NCBI GenBank assembly: GCA_016124935.1
Contig: WGMS01000021.1
Span: forward strand, 1-64,000
Reading direction: 5' to 3'
From: a bacterium
Lineage (GTDB): Bacteria; Cyanobacteriota; Vampirovibrionia; Obscuribacterales; Obscuribacteraceae
Length of the DNA stretch: 64,000 bases
The notes under the pieces were generated by a model, which saw only the letters and a program-made list of their open reading frames with translations, was not told where the DNA came from and searched no databases. The position numbers and the translations under genes were made by a program. Within the stretch, counting starts at the first letter, position 1, and the number at the start of each line of letters is the position of its first letter. This document shows positions 42,670 through 51,158 of the stretch, piece after piece.

Positions 42670-44667
42670 ATGTCAGGCACAATAGACCAGTTTCCGGTGG
42701 ATTTGCTGGGGAGATACAACTCCCCGGTACTGCTTGGTCAGGGCGGCATGGGTCTTGTCTTCGCCGCCGAGGACACGGTGCTGGACAAAAACGTCGCCAT
42801 AAAAGTGTTGCCGGCCGAACTGCAGCAAGACCAGAAACTGGTCCGCTTTCAAAAAGAGGCGCGGGCGGCGGGCAAGCTCAACCATCCCAATATTGTAAGC
42901 GTGCTTGATTTCGGGGTCACTAAAAGTGGCGAGCCCTATATGGTCATGGACTTTCTAAACGGTCAGACCCTGCAAGACGCGCTTGCCGGGCGGCGTCAGG
43001 AAGACAGGCTAGATCTCCCCACGCTGCTGGAGCTTATTCGCGGGGTATGCCGCGGGCTCAGCCACGCTCACGAAATGGGGGTTTTGCACCGGGACATAAA
43101 ATCGAGCAATATCATGCTCTGCCCGGTGACGGACAATGCCGGGGTCACCAGCTTGCAGGCGCAGCTTATAGATTTTGGCATCGCCCATATGAGAAAAGAA
43201 GCGGAAGAAGGCTTCGAAAGTATAGACCAGGCAATAGTAGGCAGCCCCGCCTATATGGCGCCAGAGATTGGCAAAGGCGGCAAAGCCACGCCGCGGTCGG
43301 ATGTGTATTCTCTTGGCTGTGTGCTCTATCAAGGTCTGACCGGCACTGTGCCCTTCCAGGCAGATTCCAGCCTTGCTTTGATAGAGAAGCACGTTCACGA
43401 AAAGCCGCGTCCGCTCTTAGATTTCATTGATTTAGAAGATGACGAATTTTTCACCGATACCGTCGAAGCGGCAGATTCCAAACCAGAATTCCCAAAACCA
43501 GAGAACTCAAAACCAGATAGCGCAAATCCCGAGAACCCCAAACTAGAAAACCGCAATTTAGAAAACCGCAAAATTGTCGTCGAGCAGCTCCAACTCCTTA
43601 TCGACCGCGCCCTGGCCAAAGACCCCCAGGCAAGATTCGCCGAAACCGCCGAGATGCAGGCAGCTATCTTTCGCATAGAAGAAGAGTTCCTCCATGTCGA
43701 ACCGGCTTCCGGTCCAGCATTAGAAAAAGGCATGGCCAACCGCACCCGCAGCTTCCTCTCTTCAAAACTGGGCGCTGCCTCTCTTGCAGGCATGGTGCTT
43801 TTATCTTCCTTGCTCAGCTTTTTTCTATACAGTCGCCTCAACAAACTAGAGAGAAAAGGCGACGGCATCGCCATGAACAAGCCAACCGCAAATCCGCACA
43901 AAGCCTGGAATACGGTCGATTTAGTCAAACAGGTCGACACTGCTGTTCTTGACGGTGCCGAAGGTGTGACCGACGAAGACGTCATCGCCGCTAAGGTAAA
44001 GGGTATGAAAGAAGGCAACCTGCAATTGTCGGATAGCGAAGTCACGGACAGAGCCATCGAAGCCCTGGCGGGAAAAGAAATAAAATCCCTGGATCTCTCC
44101 TTCACCAAGGTAACTGGTGAGGGCTTGAAACACATCCAAAAAATCAAAGGGCTCCATACATTAGAGCTGAACGGACTGACTGGAATCACCGACGAGAGCC
44201 TCATCTATCTTCTGCCTGTCGATCTACATAAGCTCAACATGGACTCCACCGAAATCTCCGACGAAGGCATCATGCCACTCGTCGCCATTCCCAACCTGCA
44301 TATACTCAGCCTGACCGGCTGCGACAATATCACCGACCGCGGCATTCTCGCTTTTAAAGATCATCCCAAATTAACCAATCTATCGGTCAGCAGCACTAAG
44401 GTTTCTAGCAAAGCCCTGGGGCAACTCACAGGTCTGACCTGTTTGAGGGTCAATTTTAATGGCTTCGACGATAGCGATGTCAAAAACCTGCTCGGACTGA
44501 ATAAGCTGGAGTCCCTTTATATGGGCGGAGCGAAAATAACACCTGAAGGAGTGAAGTTACTCTGCAAGCTGCCAAAGTTGAATCGCATCGATCTCAATGA
44601 CGCCGCCAACCTGAGCGAAGCAGACTTTCTACCATTTAAGGTCCACGGCATTCGCGCCTATCAATAG
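42670..44667 (+). CDS. Transmembrane Ser/Thr protein kinase with extracytoplasmic LRRs
   Basis: 665 residues with a complete Hanks-type kinase: glycine loop GQGGMG (23-28), VAIK K45, HRDIKSSN, DFGIAH and YMAPE. An Asn/Pro/Glu/Lys-rich repeat insert (PENSKPDSANPENPKLENRN) interrupts the C-lobe before the last helices. A single span (about residues 364-388, AASLAGMVLLSSLLSFFL) leads to an outer LRR domain. It looks like a receptor kinase; the truncated gene at the window start has the same layout. Confidence 0.9.
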   Translation: MSGTIDQFPVDLLGRYNSPVLLGQGGMGLVFAAEDTVLDKNVAIKVLPAELQQDQKLVRFQKEARAAGKLNHPNIVSVLDFGVTKSGEPYMVMDFLNGQTLQDALAGRRQEDRLDLPTLLELIRGVCRGLSHAHEMGVLHRDIKSSNIMLCPVTDNAGVTSLQAQLIDFGIAHMRKEAEEGFESIDQAIVGSPAYMAPEIGKGGKATPRSDVYSLGCVLYQGLTGTVPFQADSSLALIEKHVHEKPRPLLDFIDLEDDEFFTDTVEAADSKPEFPKPENSKPDSANPENPKLENRNLENRKIVVEQLQLLIDRALAKDPQARFAETAEMQAAIFRIEEEFLHVEPASGPALEKGMANRTRSFLSSKLGAASLAGMVLLSSLLSFFLYSRLNKLERKGDGIAMNKPTANPHKAWNTVDLVKQVDTAVLDGAEGVTDEDVIAAKVKGMKEGNLQLSDSEVTDRAIEALAGKEIKSLDLSFTKVTGEGLKHIQKIKGLHTLELNGLTGITDESLIYLLPVDLHKLNMDSTEISDEGIMPLVAIPNLHILSLTGCDNITDRGILAFKDHPKLTNLSVSSTKVSSKALGQLTGLTCLRVNFNGFDDSDVKNLLGLNKLESLYMGGAKITPEGVKLLCKLPKLNRIDLNDAANLSEADFLPFKVHGIRAYQ

Positions 44668-44730
44668 AAAGCCAAAAGCTAAGCTCAACTAAACGGCTCT
44701 ATTAAAATCTCAAAAACTCCAAAATGAAAA

Positions 44731-44752
44731 GGGCGTCCTCCTTGGCACGCCC
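44731..44752 (-). terminator. Rho-independent terminator
   Basis: Stem GGGCGT/ACGCCC with a 10-base loop, followed on the minus strand by TTTTCATTTT. It ends the transcript of the gene at 44843-45112; on the plus strand it may also serve the kinase gene. Confidence 0.65.
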
Positions 44753-44842
44753 TATCAAAGTAATACCGGTAAGATTTACTCCTTTCTTTTGGTGTAATTT
44801 ACGGTTACTGATCTAATGTGATTTTCGAGTGTTCTCCTCTAA

Positions 44843-45112
44843 TTACATATGGCCTTTGCTTCCGCTGGCATACCCGGCGCTGCCGAAGGTGCACTTTTCG
44901 GTATAGAAAGGATCCTTGGCCTCGATCGTTCCTACGTTCTCGATGTCACTGGTCCCTTCATACCTGCCCCAGTACCTGGGTCCGACCTTCTTGTCAAAGA
45001 CAAGCACGTGGTTGAACTTGGTCCGAAGCGGCAGCAAGAGTATGACCACTGCCAACAGTGCCGCGAAACCACTGGACAGATGGACGAATGTTGTGAAAAT
45101 ATTGGATTCCAT
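44843..45112 (-). CDS. Small single-span membrane protein
   Basis: 89 residues. A hydrophobic helix, GFAALLAVVILLLPL (about 15-29), is followed by a polar region with several Tyr and Gly (GPRYWGRYEG). GAGGTGAGG precedes ATG 45112 at good spacing, and a terminator follows, supporting a real gene. No family recognised. Confidence 0.6.
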   Translation of the reverse strand: MESNIFTTFVHLSSGFAALLAVVILLLPLRTKFNHVLVFDKKVGPRYWGRYEGTSDIENVGTIEAKDPFYTEKCTFGSAGYASGSKGHM

Positions 45113-45167
45113 ATCCTCACCTCAATTCACGGACTAATAGGGCTTCCTTACGAAAAACAGAATACAC

Positions 45168-45196
45168 TTGACATCACCCGATGTCTAACGTATTTT
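45168..45196 (+). promoter_or_regulatory. Candidate promoter with inverted repeat in the spacer
   Basis: TTGACA (45168-45173), 17 bp, TATTTT (45191-45196). A 6-bp inverted repeat, GACATC (45170-45175) with GATGTC (45180-45185), lies between the hexamers. It may drive the large membrane-protein gene at 45402. Confidence 0.4.
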
Positions 45197-45401
45197 TCCC
45201 ACTCACGACCCGAAATTTAGCCTGAGCCTGAGTTTTACTAACCAAATTTCCCATATCCCTCACCCTGGCGGCGTTTCAGCCCCTTCCCACCAGAATCCCC
45301 TCTATGCCCTTTAAAAGTTATCGAGTGATGAATCATAGCCCTGGCAACTCAAAATCGCGTCAGGAGGCTATGGTCCGATCATTAGCCGGAGCTAACAATA
45401 A

Positions 45402-48400
45402 ATGAATTTCTGGGGATTTATAGGCACGCTTAGAAAGTTCGGAAATTTCATGGTCGGTCTTTTTCCTGTCCTGGGACTAGTCGCGGAGTATATAGGTAAG
45501 CAATTTGCCAAAATCGGTAAAAATCCGACAGTCGCAAAACGATGGAAAGCTTTTGCAGAAACTGATAGGGGTGAAGCCCTGATCAAGGCCTTTCAGAGAT
45601 TTTACTGGCGGGACTATGCCTCGGACCGGTTGGAGCTTGATAAGCTACCAGCGCATACAGTACCTTCTTTGCGGATCATTTTTATATTATCAGTGGCGCT
45701 CTGTTTACTGACACCGCTGGCGGTATCTGGAGCCTTTCCAGAAGTCTCCATGACCATGCTCTCCGGAGAGACCGGCTCTGCTGCTTACTGGAGCGTCGCC
45801 CTCTGGCTTTTGAGCACGGCGGTAGCCTGGGGTGCGGCTCTGGCCGGGGCAGGCATATCGAACCGGCCTTTATCGGTGTGTTTGAATGTGCTCTATACTA
45901 CAAGCTTTGGTATGGTAGCACTTCTGGGCGGCCGGTCTTTTTTCAATATTCTTCTGCCGCTCGGGGCCTTTATCGCCCACTTTCTCACCGAGCGCTCCCT
46001 ATCTAAACCAGGCACAAAAGATATATTAAAAGGCTTAGTATCCGCAGCCATAGTAGGTTTTCCTGCCGGGATCTATGTGCTTGCCCTCACCCCTCTGCAT
46101 GCCATAAACATGGGCAACACTGTGCTTTATGGACCCATATACGGTGCGCTAATTTGCCTACTAACTGGCTCCGTAGCCAGACTAAAAAGACAAGAAGAAA
46201 GCAATATATCCAACAGAGTATGGCTGCTTTCAATCATAAACACAGTCTTTCTCATCACACTGGTTGTCCGGGGAGGCTGGTCCGAGTTCGCCGGCTATCT
46301 GCTCTCTAATATCTCTTTATTCAATGGCTATCTCTGGCCGGTCTGGTATTTCATCGGCATCGGCATTATCTTCAAGCTTCTCAAAAACAGCAAGATCTTT
46401 GCCAAAGCTATAAAAGAAGGCCTGCCCGGAAAGACCTTTACCCCTATAGTATTTACCCTTTTAGTACTTGGCACAATAGTAACATGGAGCGAATCGGTTA
46501 TCCGCGTCTATGACGTCAACTCCGGTAACAAAACCCTTATAGAATTTGCCACCGCTCCCTTTTTCAACCTCTACAACTGGTCCAGAGAATGGCTCTGGGC
46601 CAAAGCAGACTGGAGCCAGACAGCTAAAACCATGCGCTGGGTCTTTGCCGGAGAGCTGCTCGCCATTTTGTGGATGGCGGCAAAACGCAGACTCGACAGC
46701 GAGAACATCGCTTCGCTACTCTATTTCACCATACTTTCGGGCTTTCTTATATACGAGTATAACTTTCAGCAATTCTCTTTTATCCGTACACCTAGCCATT
46801 CTTTTATACTGCTGGGATTCTTTTCTGTGTGGCTTTTGTGGCTCTTTCACCGAGTAGGGCTAAAAATGAGCCTCGAGACCAGCCCGCTCTTTCCCAGTGC
46901 GGGACGCCTTCCTATATATGGAGCGATTCTTCTTTTCTGTCTCTGCGAGATCCACGCCCGCAGCGCCCTCAAAGACTTCAACATCATGAACAAGATTTTC
47001 TTGATCATGTTCAGAGGCATCATAGATGTCGGTCTACCTTACTTTCTCTATATTTTCGCCACCCGCCGCTTCAAAGAGCTCCCGCTCAAATTAAGTACCA
47101 TATTCGGTATCTTTTGCCTGGGCGCGGTCCTTACTCTGCCTTTTACTGTACTTGAGAAACTGGCTCTGTGCGGTTGGTCCCCAACCAAGCTCAACGAGCT
47201 GGTCAGCACCCAGAATACTCTACTTACAGAATATGGCATGGCCAATTTGCCCTGGCTGCAATTTCCGCTCCCCTGGTTCTTGCTAAAATCGGCCATGTTC
47301 ACCGGTGCCCTGGTGCTGGTCACTCAATATGTTCTCAAAAAAACAGATGCTGCAAAGTCAGGCCGGTTGCCCTCGGCAATTATTTTCTCTACTCTTGCCT
47401 TTACCAGCGGCTTCTCCTCTTTTATAAAAACCAGCGTCGACCTGCCGTTGCCCAACGAAGTCAAAGCGCTTCTATTACCGACGGTAATAGAGCTGAATCT
47501 TAATGCCAATGTGCTTGCTATTTATCTCTCTTACTGGATCCCGGCTTTACTATTCTGCTTCGTACTAGCCTGGGCAGAAACTCGCAGCACCCTGCGCTGG
47601 CTGGTGGCGTCAACAGTGGCTGCCGGGTCGTTCTTTATATTCAACTATTTCTGGCCCTCTCATGAAGCCTTTCTGCGCTCCAGCGAAATCCTCAAAGACT
47701 GTGGTGTCTTCTTCTTTGGATTGCTGACCTATCTTTTGGTAATAGCTATCCGGCGTATCGAAGCAAGAAATACGATCGAACCGCAAGCAGTCGAGAAGCG
47801 GGAACAGGAGCAAGAGTCGAAGTCAGGGTCAGAACAAGAGCAAGAGCCAGAGCAAGAGCAAGAGCAAGAGCCAGAGCCAGAGCCAGAATCAGAACCAGAA
47901 CCAGAGTCAGAACCGGAGTCAGAGTCAAAACCAAAGTTGGAGCCAGAGCTAGAATCAGAACCGAAGCCCGAATCGGATCCGAAACCTGAATCGGAATCTG
48001 AACCAGAAAAGGAATCGACAGCAGAAGTACCTCCAATGCCTCCCCTTGTCTCTAATCGCCAGATCCATGCAGTGGCCGCAGTATTCTTCATCGGGATAAT
48101 CTGGCATGGTTACGGGCTTATAGAACCCGGGCGGATGCTTTCGCATAAAGCGGCGGTTCTAGGACGCGATATAGTAATACCGGCTCGATGGGGCAAGAAC
48201 CTGCAAACCGACTCTACTAAACACGCTTTCTTCAACATAGTCCACAACGGGGGCTTCATCTCCAGCGTGGTCTGGAGCATGCGCCCCACTCCGCCAGGAG
48301 GCAACGCCGCCATTCTGGCTGATCTCGACAAAGAATCGAAAGCGGCTCCTTCCATAGCAAACCTAGAAATCTATCATAAAGCCAACTGGAGCAAGCATTA

Positions 48401-48659
48401 TCCCGGCGCCACCGCGTACTATTTCAACATGGAGCTGGTCACCCCTAAATTTAGAGTGCCCCGCTCCGGCATCACGGTGATGATGCCCCGCACCGACGGC
48501 AAGACCGAAATTCTCACCGAGCTTGGCGAGCCCCATGAGTTCGAGGTCTATGAATGGGACGTGGTCAGAATGGTGAGGGCGGCAGCAGCCGATTCTAGAA
48601 TAGCCGGTCCCAGGCCCGATATAGTAGATCTCTTGAAACTATCGGTTCAGCCACAGTAA
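45402..48659 (+). CDS. Large polytopic membrane protein with Glu/Pro/Ser repeat linker
   Basis: 1085 residues. After about 75 soluble residues there are many membrane spans up to residue 790. A cytoplasmic-type linker of about 70 residues made only of E, P, S, Q, K, D and L in short repeats (about 800-870) follows. One more span (VAAVFFIGIIWHGYGLI) and a C-terminal globular domain of about 190 residues complete it. No transporter or glycosyltransferase motif was recognised. The linker is encoded by degenerate hexanucleotide repeats (47808-48020). Confidence 0.7.
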   Translation: MNFWGFIGTLRKFGNFMVGLFPVLGLVAEYIGKQFAKIGKNPTVAKRWKAFAETDRGEALIKAFQRFYWRDYASDRLELDKLPAHTVPSLRIIFILSVALCLLTPLAVSGAFPEVSMTMLSGETGSAAYWSVALWLLSTAVAWGAALAGAGISNRPLSVCLNVLYTTSFGMVALLGGRSFFNILLPLGAFIAHFLTERSLSKPGTKDILKGLVSAAIVGFPAGIYVLALTPLHAINMGNTVLYGPIYGALICLLTGSVARLKRQEESNISNRVWLLSIINTVFLITLVVRGGWSEFAGYLLSNISLFNGYLWPVWYFIGIGIIFKLLKNSKIFAKAIKEGLPGKTFTPIVFTLLVLGTIVTWSESVIRVYDVNSGNKTLIEFATAPFFNLYNWSREWLWAKADWSQTAKTMRWVFAGELLAILWMAAKRRLDSENIASLLYFTILSGFLIYEYNFQQFSFIRTPSHSFILLGFFSVWLLWLFHRVGLKMSLETSPLFPSAGRLPIYGAILLFCLCEIHARSALKDFNIMNKIFLIMFRGIIDVGLPYFLYIFATRRFKELPLKLSTIFGIFCLGAVLTLPFTVLEKLALCGWSPTKLNELVSTQNTLLTEYGMANLPWLQFPLPWFLLKSAMFTGALVLVTQYVLKKTDAAKSGRLPSAIIFSTLAFTSGFSSFIKTSVDLPLPNEVKALLLPTVIELNLNANVLAIYLSYWIPALLFCFVLAWAETRSTLRWLVASTVAAGSFFIFNYFWPSHEAFLRSSEILKDCGVFFFGLLTYLLVIAIRRIEARNTIEPQAVEKREQEQESKSGSEQEQEPEQEQEQEPEPEPESEPEPESEPESESKPKLEPELESEPKPESDPKPESESEPEKESTAEVPPMPPLVSNRQIHAVAAVFFIGIIWHGYGLIEPGRMLSHKAAVLGRDIVIPARWGKNLQTDSTKHAFFNIVHNGGFISSVVWSMRPTPPGGNAAILADLDKESKAAPSIANLEIYHKANWSKHYPGATAYYFNMELVTPKFRVPRSGITVMMPRTDGKTEILTELGEPHEFEVYEWDVVRMVRAAAADSRIAGPRPDIVDLLKLSVQPQ
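47808..48020. repeat. Degenerate hexanucleotide repeat encoding an E/P/S linker
   Basis: Units such as GAGCAA, GAGCCA, GAATCA and GAACCA repeat about 35 times in frame within the 1085-residue membrane-protein gene. Unit length stays a multiple of three, so copy-number change would alter linker length without a frameshift. Confidence 0.85.
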
Positions 48660-48688
48660 GGCAGACTGAATCAGAGAACCACCAGAAT

Positions 48689-50011
48689 CTATTGAGGGCT
48701 TTCCCCGTCCTTCCAGGAGCCTGTTATATAGCCGCTCAAGGCAGGATTCAGACTTTTCGCTTCCTCAGCCCGGCCTGTTTTAGCCAGCAATTCGGCATAG
48801 CTTTTAGTGAGCCGCGCGGTCTCTTCGTGGTCCGGTCCTAAGACGCGCATCTTAATATCCAGCGCCTTTTTGTAAGCTTTCTCGGCATGTTCGTACTGGT
48901 GGATGACATGGTGGATGGTGCCCAGGTTGTGTAGCGCACTAGCCACGGTGGCATGATCTTTACCCAGCACTTTTTCGTATATCTTGATACTTGAACGCAG
49001 ATGCGAAATAGACTTCTCCGCATCGTTGAGCTCATAATAAACACCGGCTAGAAAGTGCATGGCGCGCGCCACTGCTATGTCTTCTTTGCCCAGACTCTTC
49101 TTTTTGAGGGTCAAAGCCCTTTCGAAAGTAGCCAGCGCTTGTTGCAAGCGACCCTGCTGATACTGCATACCGGCTATACTGTCGAGGGCGGCGATCAGCT
49201 TCTCGTCAGGCTCTTTGAAGCGTTCTATCAGCTTCAGGTTGAAAGCCCAGAGCTTTTCCGATAATCGCAGATCGCCTACTTTGACTGCCTTTTTCGCCCT
49301 CAAAGCATTGCTCTCAAAAAGCATCTCGTACTCTTCCCTGGTCATCTCCACCATCACCAGAGAGCTGAGAGCAGTGGCGGAAAGCCCGGGATTACCGAGC
49401 CTTTCCTGAATCATAGAGACCACTTTGCTGGTCTGCCAATCGAACTCGGTAACCTCGCGGGGCTGGACGCCTAGAGCCTTTGCTTCTTCCTGGCGGTTCT
49501 GCTGATTGAGCATATCGGCATAGAAGCTGCGGTACTTGGTCACATATGAGTGATCCGGTCCAAGAAGAATGCGAATTTCCTTGAGGGTCTCCAGATAGCA
49601 CGCTTCTGACTCTTTCCAGTTATTGAGGGTATGATTGACGATGGCAAGATTGGACAAACAGACGACCCGCATCACCGGATCGCGCATAGCCTTCGCAGCC
49701 TCCAGCAGCCGTTCACAGGTCTGCTGGGACTCCCGAAGCTTGCTCTGGTACCACTGGGCTTCGGCGAGCTGTTCTAAAATCTGGATGACCTCTCTCTGGT
49801 CGGTCTCATTGTCGGCATCGGCTGCCTGGTAACACTGCAAAAGCAGGACCTCAGCTTCTTCATAGGCGCGATTCAGCAAAGCCTTGCGAGCGGCTTCGTG
49901 CAGGTCGGTCCATGTGGCGGGGTTTGCCAAATGCGTGTCGTCTCCGGATTCCGATTTATAGTAAGTGGGTGCTGGATGCAGCAGGTTTTTAGATCTTATC
50001 ATGCCTGGCAC
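48689..50011 (-). CDS. TPR-repeat protein (kinesin-light-chain-like)
   Basis: 440 residues from GTG 50011 (an ATG at 50002 is also possible). At least eight tetratricopeptide units; several are of the longer kinesin-light-chain form (YEKVLGKDHATVASALHNLG, then EKAYKKALDIKMRVLGPDHE). TPRs form peptide-binding solenoids. There is no signal peptide or enzyme domain. It is convergent with the large membrane protein, with only 29 bases between the stops. Confidence 0.8.
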   Translation of the reverse strand: MPGMIRSKNLLHPAPTYYKSESGDDTHLANPATWTDLHEAARKALLNRAYEEAEVLLLQCYQAADADNETDQREVIQILEQLAEAQWYQSKLRESQQTCERLLEAAKAMRDPVMRVVCLSNLAIVNHTLNNWKESEACYLETLKEIRILLGPDHSYVTKYRSFYADMLNQQNRQEEAKALGVQPREVTEFDWQTSKVVSMIQERLGNPGLSATALSSLVMVEMTREEYEMLFESNALRAKKAVKVGDLRLSEKLWAFNLKLIERFKEPDEKLIAALDSIAGMQYQQGRLQQALATFERALTLKKKSLGKEDIAVARAMHFLAGVYYELNDAEKSISHLRSSIKIYEKVLGKDHATVASALHNLGTIHHVIHQYEHAEKAYKKALDIKMRVLGPDHEETARLTKSYAELLAKTGRAEEAKSLNPALSGYITGSWKDGESPQ

Positions 50012-50108
50012 AATCCCGGCTTAAGTAAGCAAGATTGCACCCCTTTCTGTAGAAAGTGGCATCAGGTATCTTCCCATTTACGCTTTTATGGCGGACTCGC
50101 TCTTCAAA

Positions 50109-50265
50109 GCTGCCTATTCTGTTGCAACTTTATTGTTGCCATTTTATATTCGTCCGCTCATCGACCGATGTTCGCAATACCTGATGAATGCTCGATTTCT
50201 GGAATTTGCCACCTTGATGGATGATCTTTACGTTGCAACTCCGGTGTTGCCAGAACATAGGCAGC
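50109..50265 (-). repeat. 157-bp MITE-like element, copy 1
   Basis: Flanked by perfect 9-bp terminal inverted repeats, GCTGCCTAT (50109-50117) and ATAGGCAGC (50257-50265). Inside each end is a mini-hairpin GCAAC-N6-GTTGC, starting at 50124 and 50235 (111 bp apart). In reverse complement it aligns without gaps to 60311-60467 with about 25 mismatches in 157. There is no coding capacity, so a non-autonomous mobile or structured element is likely. No target duplication was evident. Confidence 0.75.
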
Positions 50266-50430
50266 CCTGCAGAGAAATAAGCATATTTGAGGAGACACCT
50301 CTACTGCCTCTTATAGTTGAACCGTGAGCAAAATGAACAAGTGCGAATATAGGTCCATGAAATCGCACCGGGAGCCGACCGGGGACAGCCAGACAAAAAT
50401 GCCTGACTATCCGCCGGTCGGGGTCCTCGT

Positions 50431-50460
50431 AAAACGTGATAGCTGAATCAGCTATCGTTT
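50431..50460 (-). terminator. Terminator hairpin beyond the tandem repeat
   Basis: A 9-bp inverted repeat, GATAGCTGA/TCAGCTATC (50438-50456), is followed on the minus strand by a short T run (complement of 50431-50434). It would end transcription of the gene at 50620-51078 after the repeat array. A longer-range pair CCGACCGG (near 50376)/CCGGTCGG (near 50413) lies beside it. Confidence 0.5.
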
Positions 50461-50650
50461 AATGAGCCGCAAGAGGCTAGATAAAAGCTTACTGCGGCGG
50501 GCCCGCAGGTGGCTGAATTAGAGCTTGCTGCGCCTGGCGCATGAGGCGAGATTAAAGCTTACTGCGCCGGACGCAGGCGGCTAGATTAAAGCTTACTGCG
50601 CCGGACGCAGGCGGCTAGATTAAAGCTTGCTGCGCCGGGCGAATCGGGTG
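50461..50650. repeat. 34-bp tandem repeat array
   Basis: About five units, the last three nearly identical. The landmark AAGCTT (GAGCTT in one) falls at 50485, 50521, 50555, 50589 and 50623, i.e. 34 bp apart in the better-preserved part. The array has no unique spacers. It overlaps the end of the gene at 50620-51078: its last codons (KL-stop) are read from a repeat unit. Confidence 0.85.
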
Positions 50651-51078
50651 CGGTGGTCGATGTGGCCGGGGCGAAGCTTGCCCGTGCCAACCGCCTGTTC
50701 GACAAAGTCGAGACAGCTGGAAACCAACCGGTCGGCGTCGCCTGCGTTGATGTCGAAGAGGCTGACCTTGAAGTGATCGCCCAGATCTTCCACAGTGCCG
50801 GCGATACCGCAGAGCTTCAGCTGCTCGCGCATGTCTTCGACACAACAGACCTGGCTGACGATGCCGAACTCGACGTCGGCGCCGATATCTTTATCAAGTC
50901 CTGCGCGCTCTTCCATCAGCTTCTCGACCATGCTCATGATGCCCGAAAGAGTGAAGAGTTGCGCCTCGTTGGCCTCTGCAGAAATGAAGTCGAGCCTGGC
51001 CAGAAGCAAGTCGGCAACCTGGTCGAAGTGGCTCTGGTTCTGGTGATCGGTGCCACCATTTCCGGTTTCATTGGTCAT
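50620..51078 (-). CDS. Hypothetical protein ending in a tandem repeat unit
   Basis: 152 residues from ATG 51078 (AAGGAG 9 bases upstream). Helical and acidic. A pair of cysteines (SQVCCVEDM near residue 78) and LCGIAGTVEDLGDHF are notable. The last few residues derive from the 34-bp repeat, suggesting that the array has captured the 3' end. It lies 80 bases downstream of the PDZ/S41-like gene on the same strand and may be cotranscribed. Unknown function. Confidence 0.6.
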   Translation of the reverse strand: MTNETGNGGTDHQNQSHFDQVADLLLARLDFISAEANEAQLFTLSGIMSMVEKLMEERAGLDKDIGADVEFGIVSQVCCVEDMREQLKLCGIAGTVEDLGDHFKVSLFDINAGDADRLVSSCLDFVEQAVGTGKLRPGHIDHRTRFARRSKL

Positions 51079-51158
51079 CTCGGATACTCCTTATCAGATG
51101 TAAGATGTTTGTCTTTCAGGAAGGCGACTTTTCAAATCGTCGCCGCCTTCCCAACTTC

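Noticed and set aside
50461..50650. CRISPR array
   Set aside because: The 34-bp units are contiguous with no unique spacers, differ from one another, and no cas genes are present.
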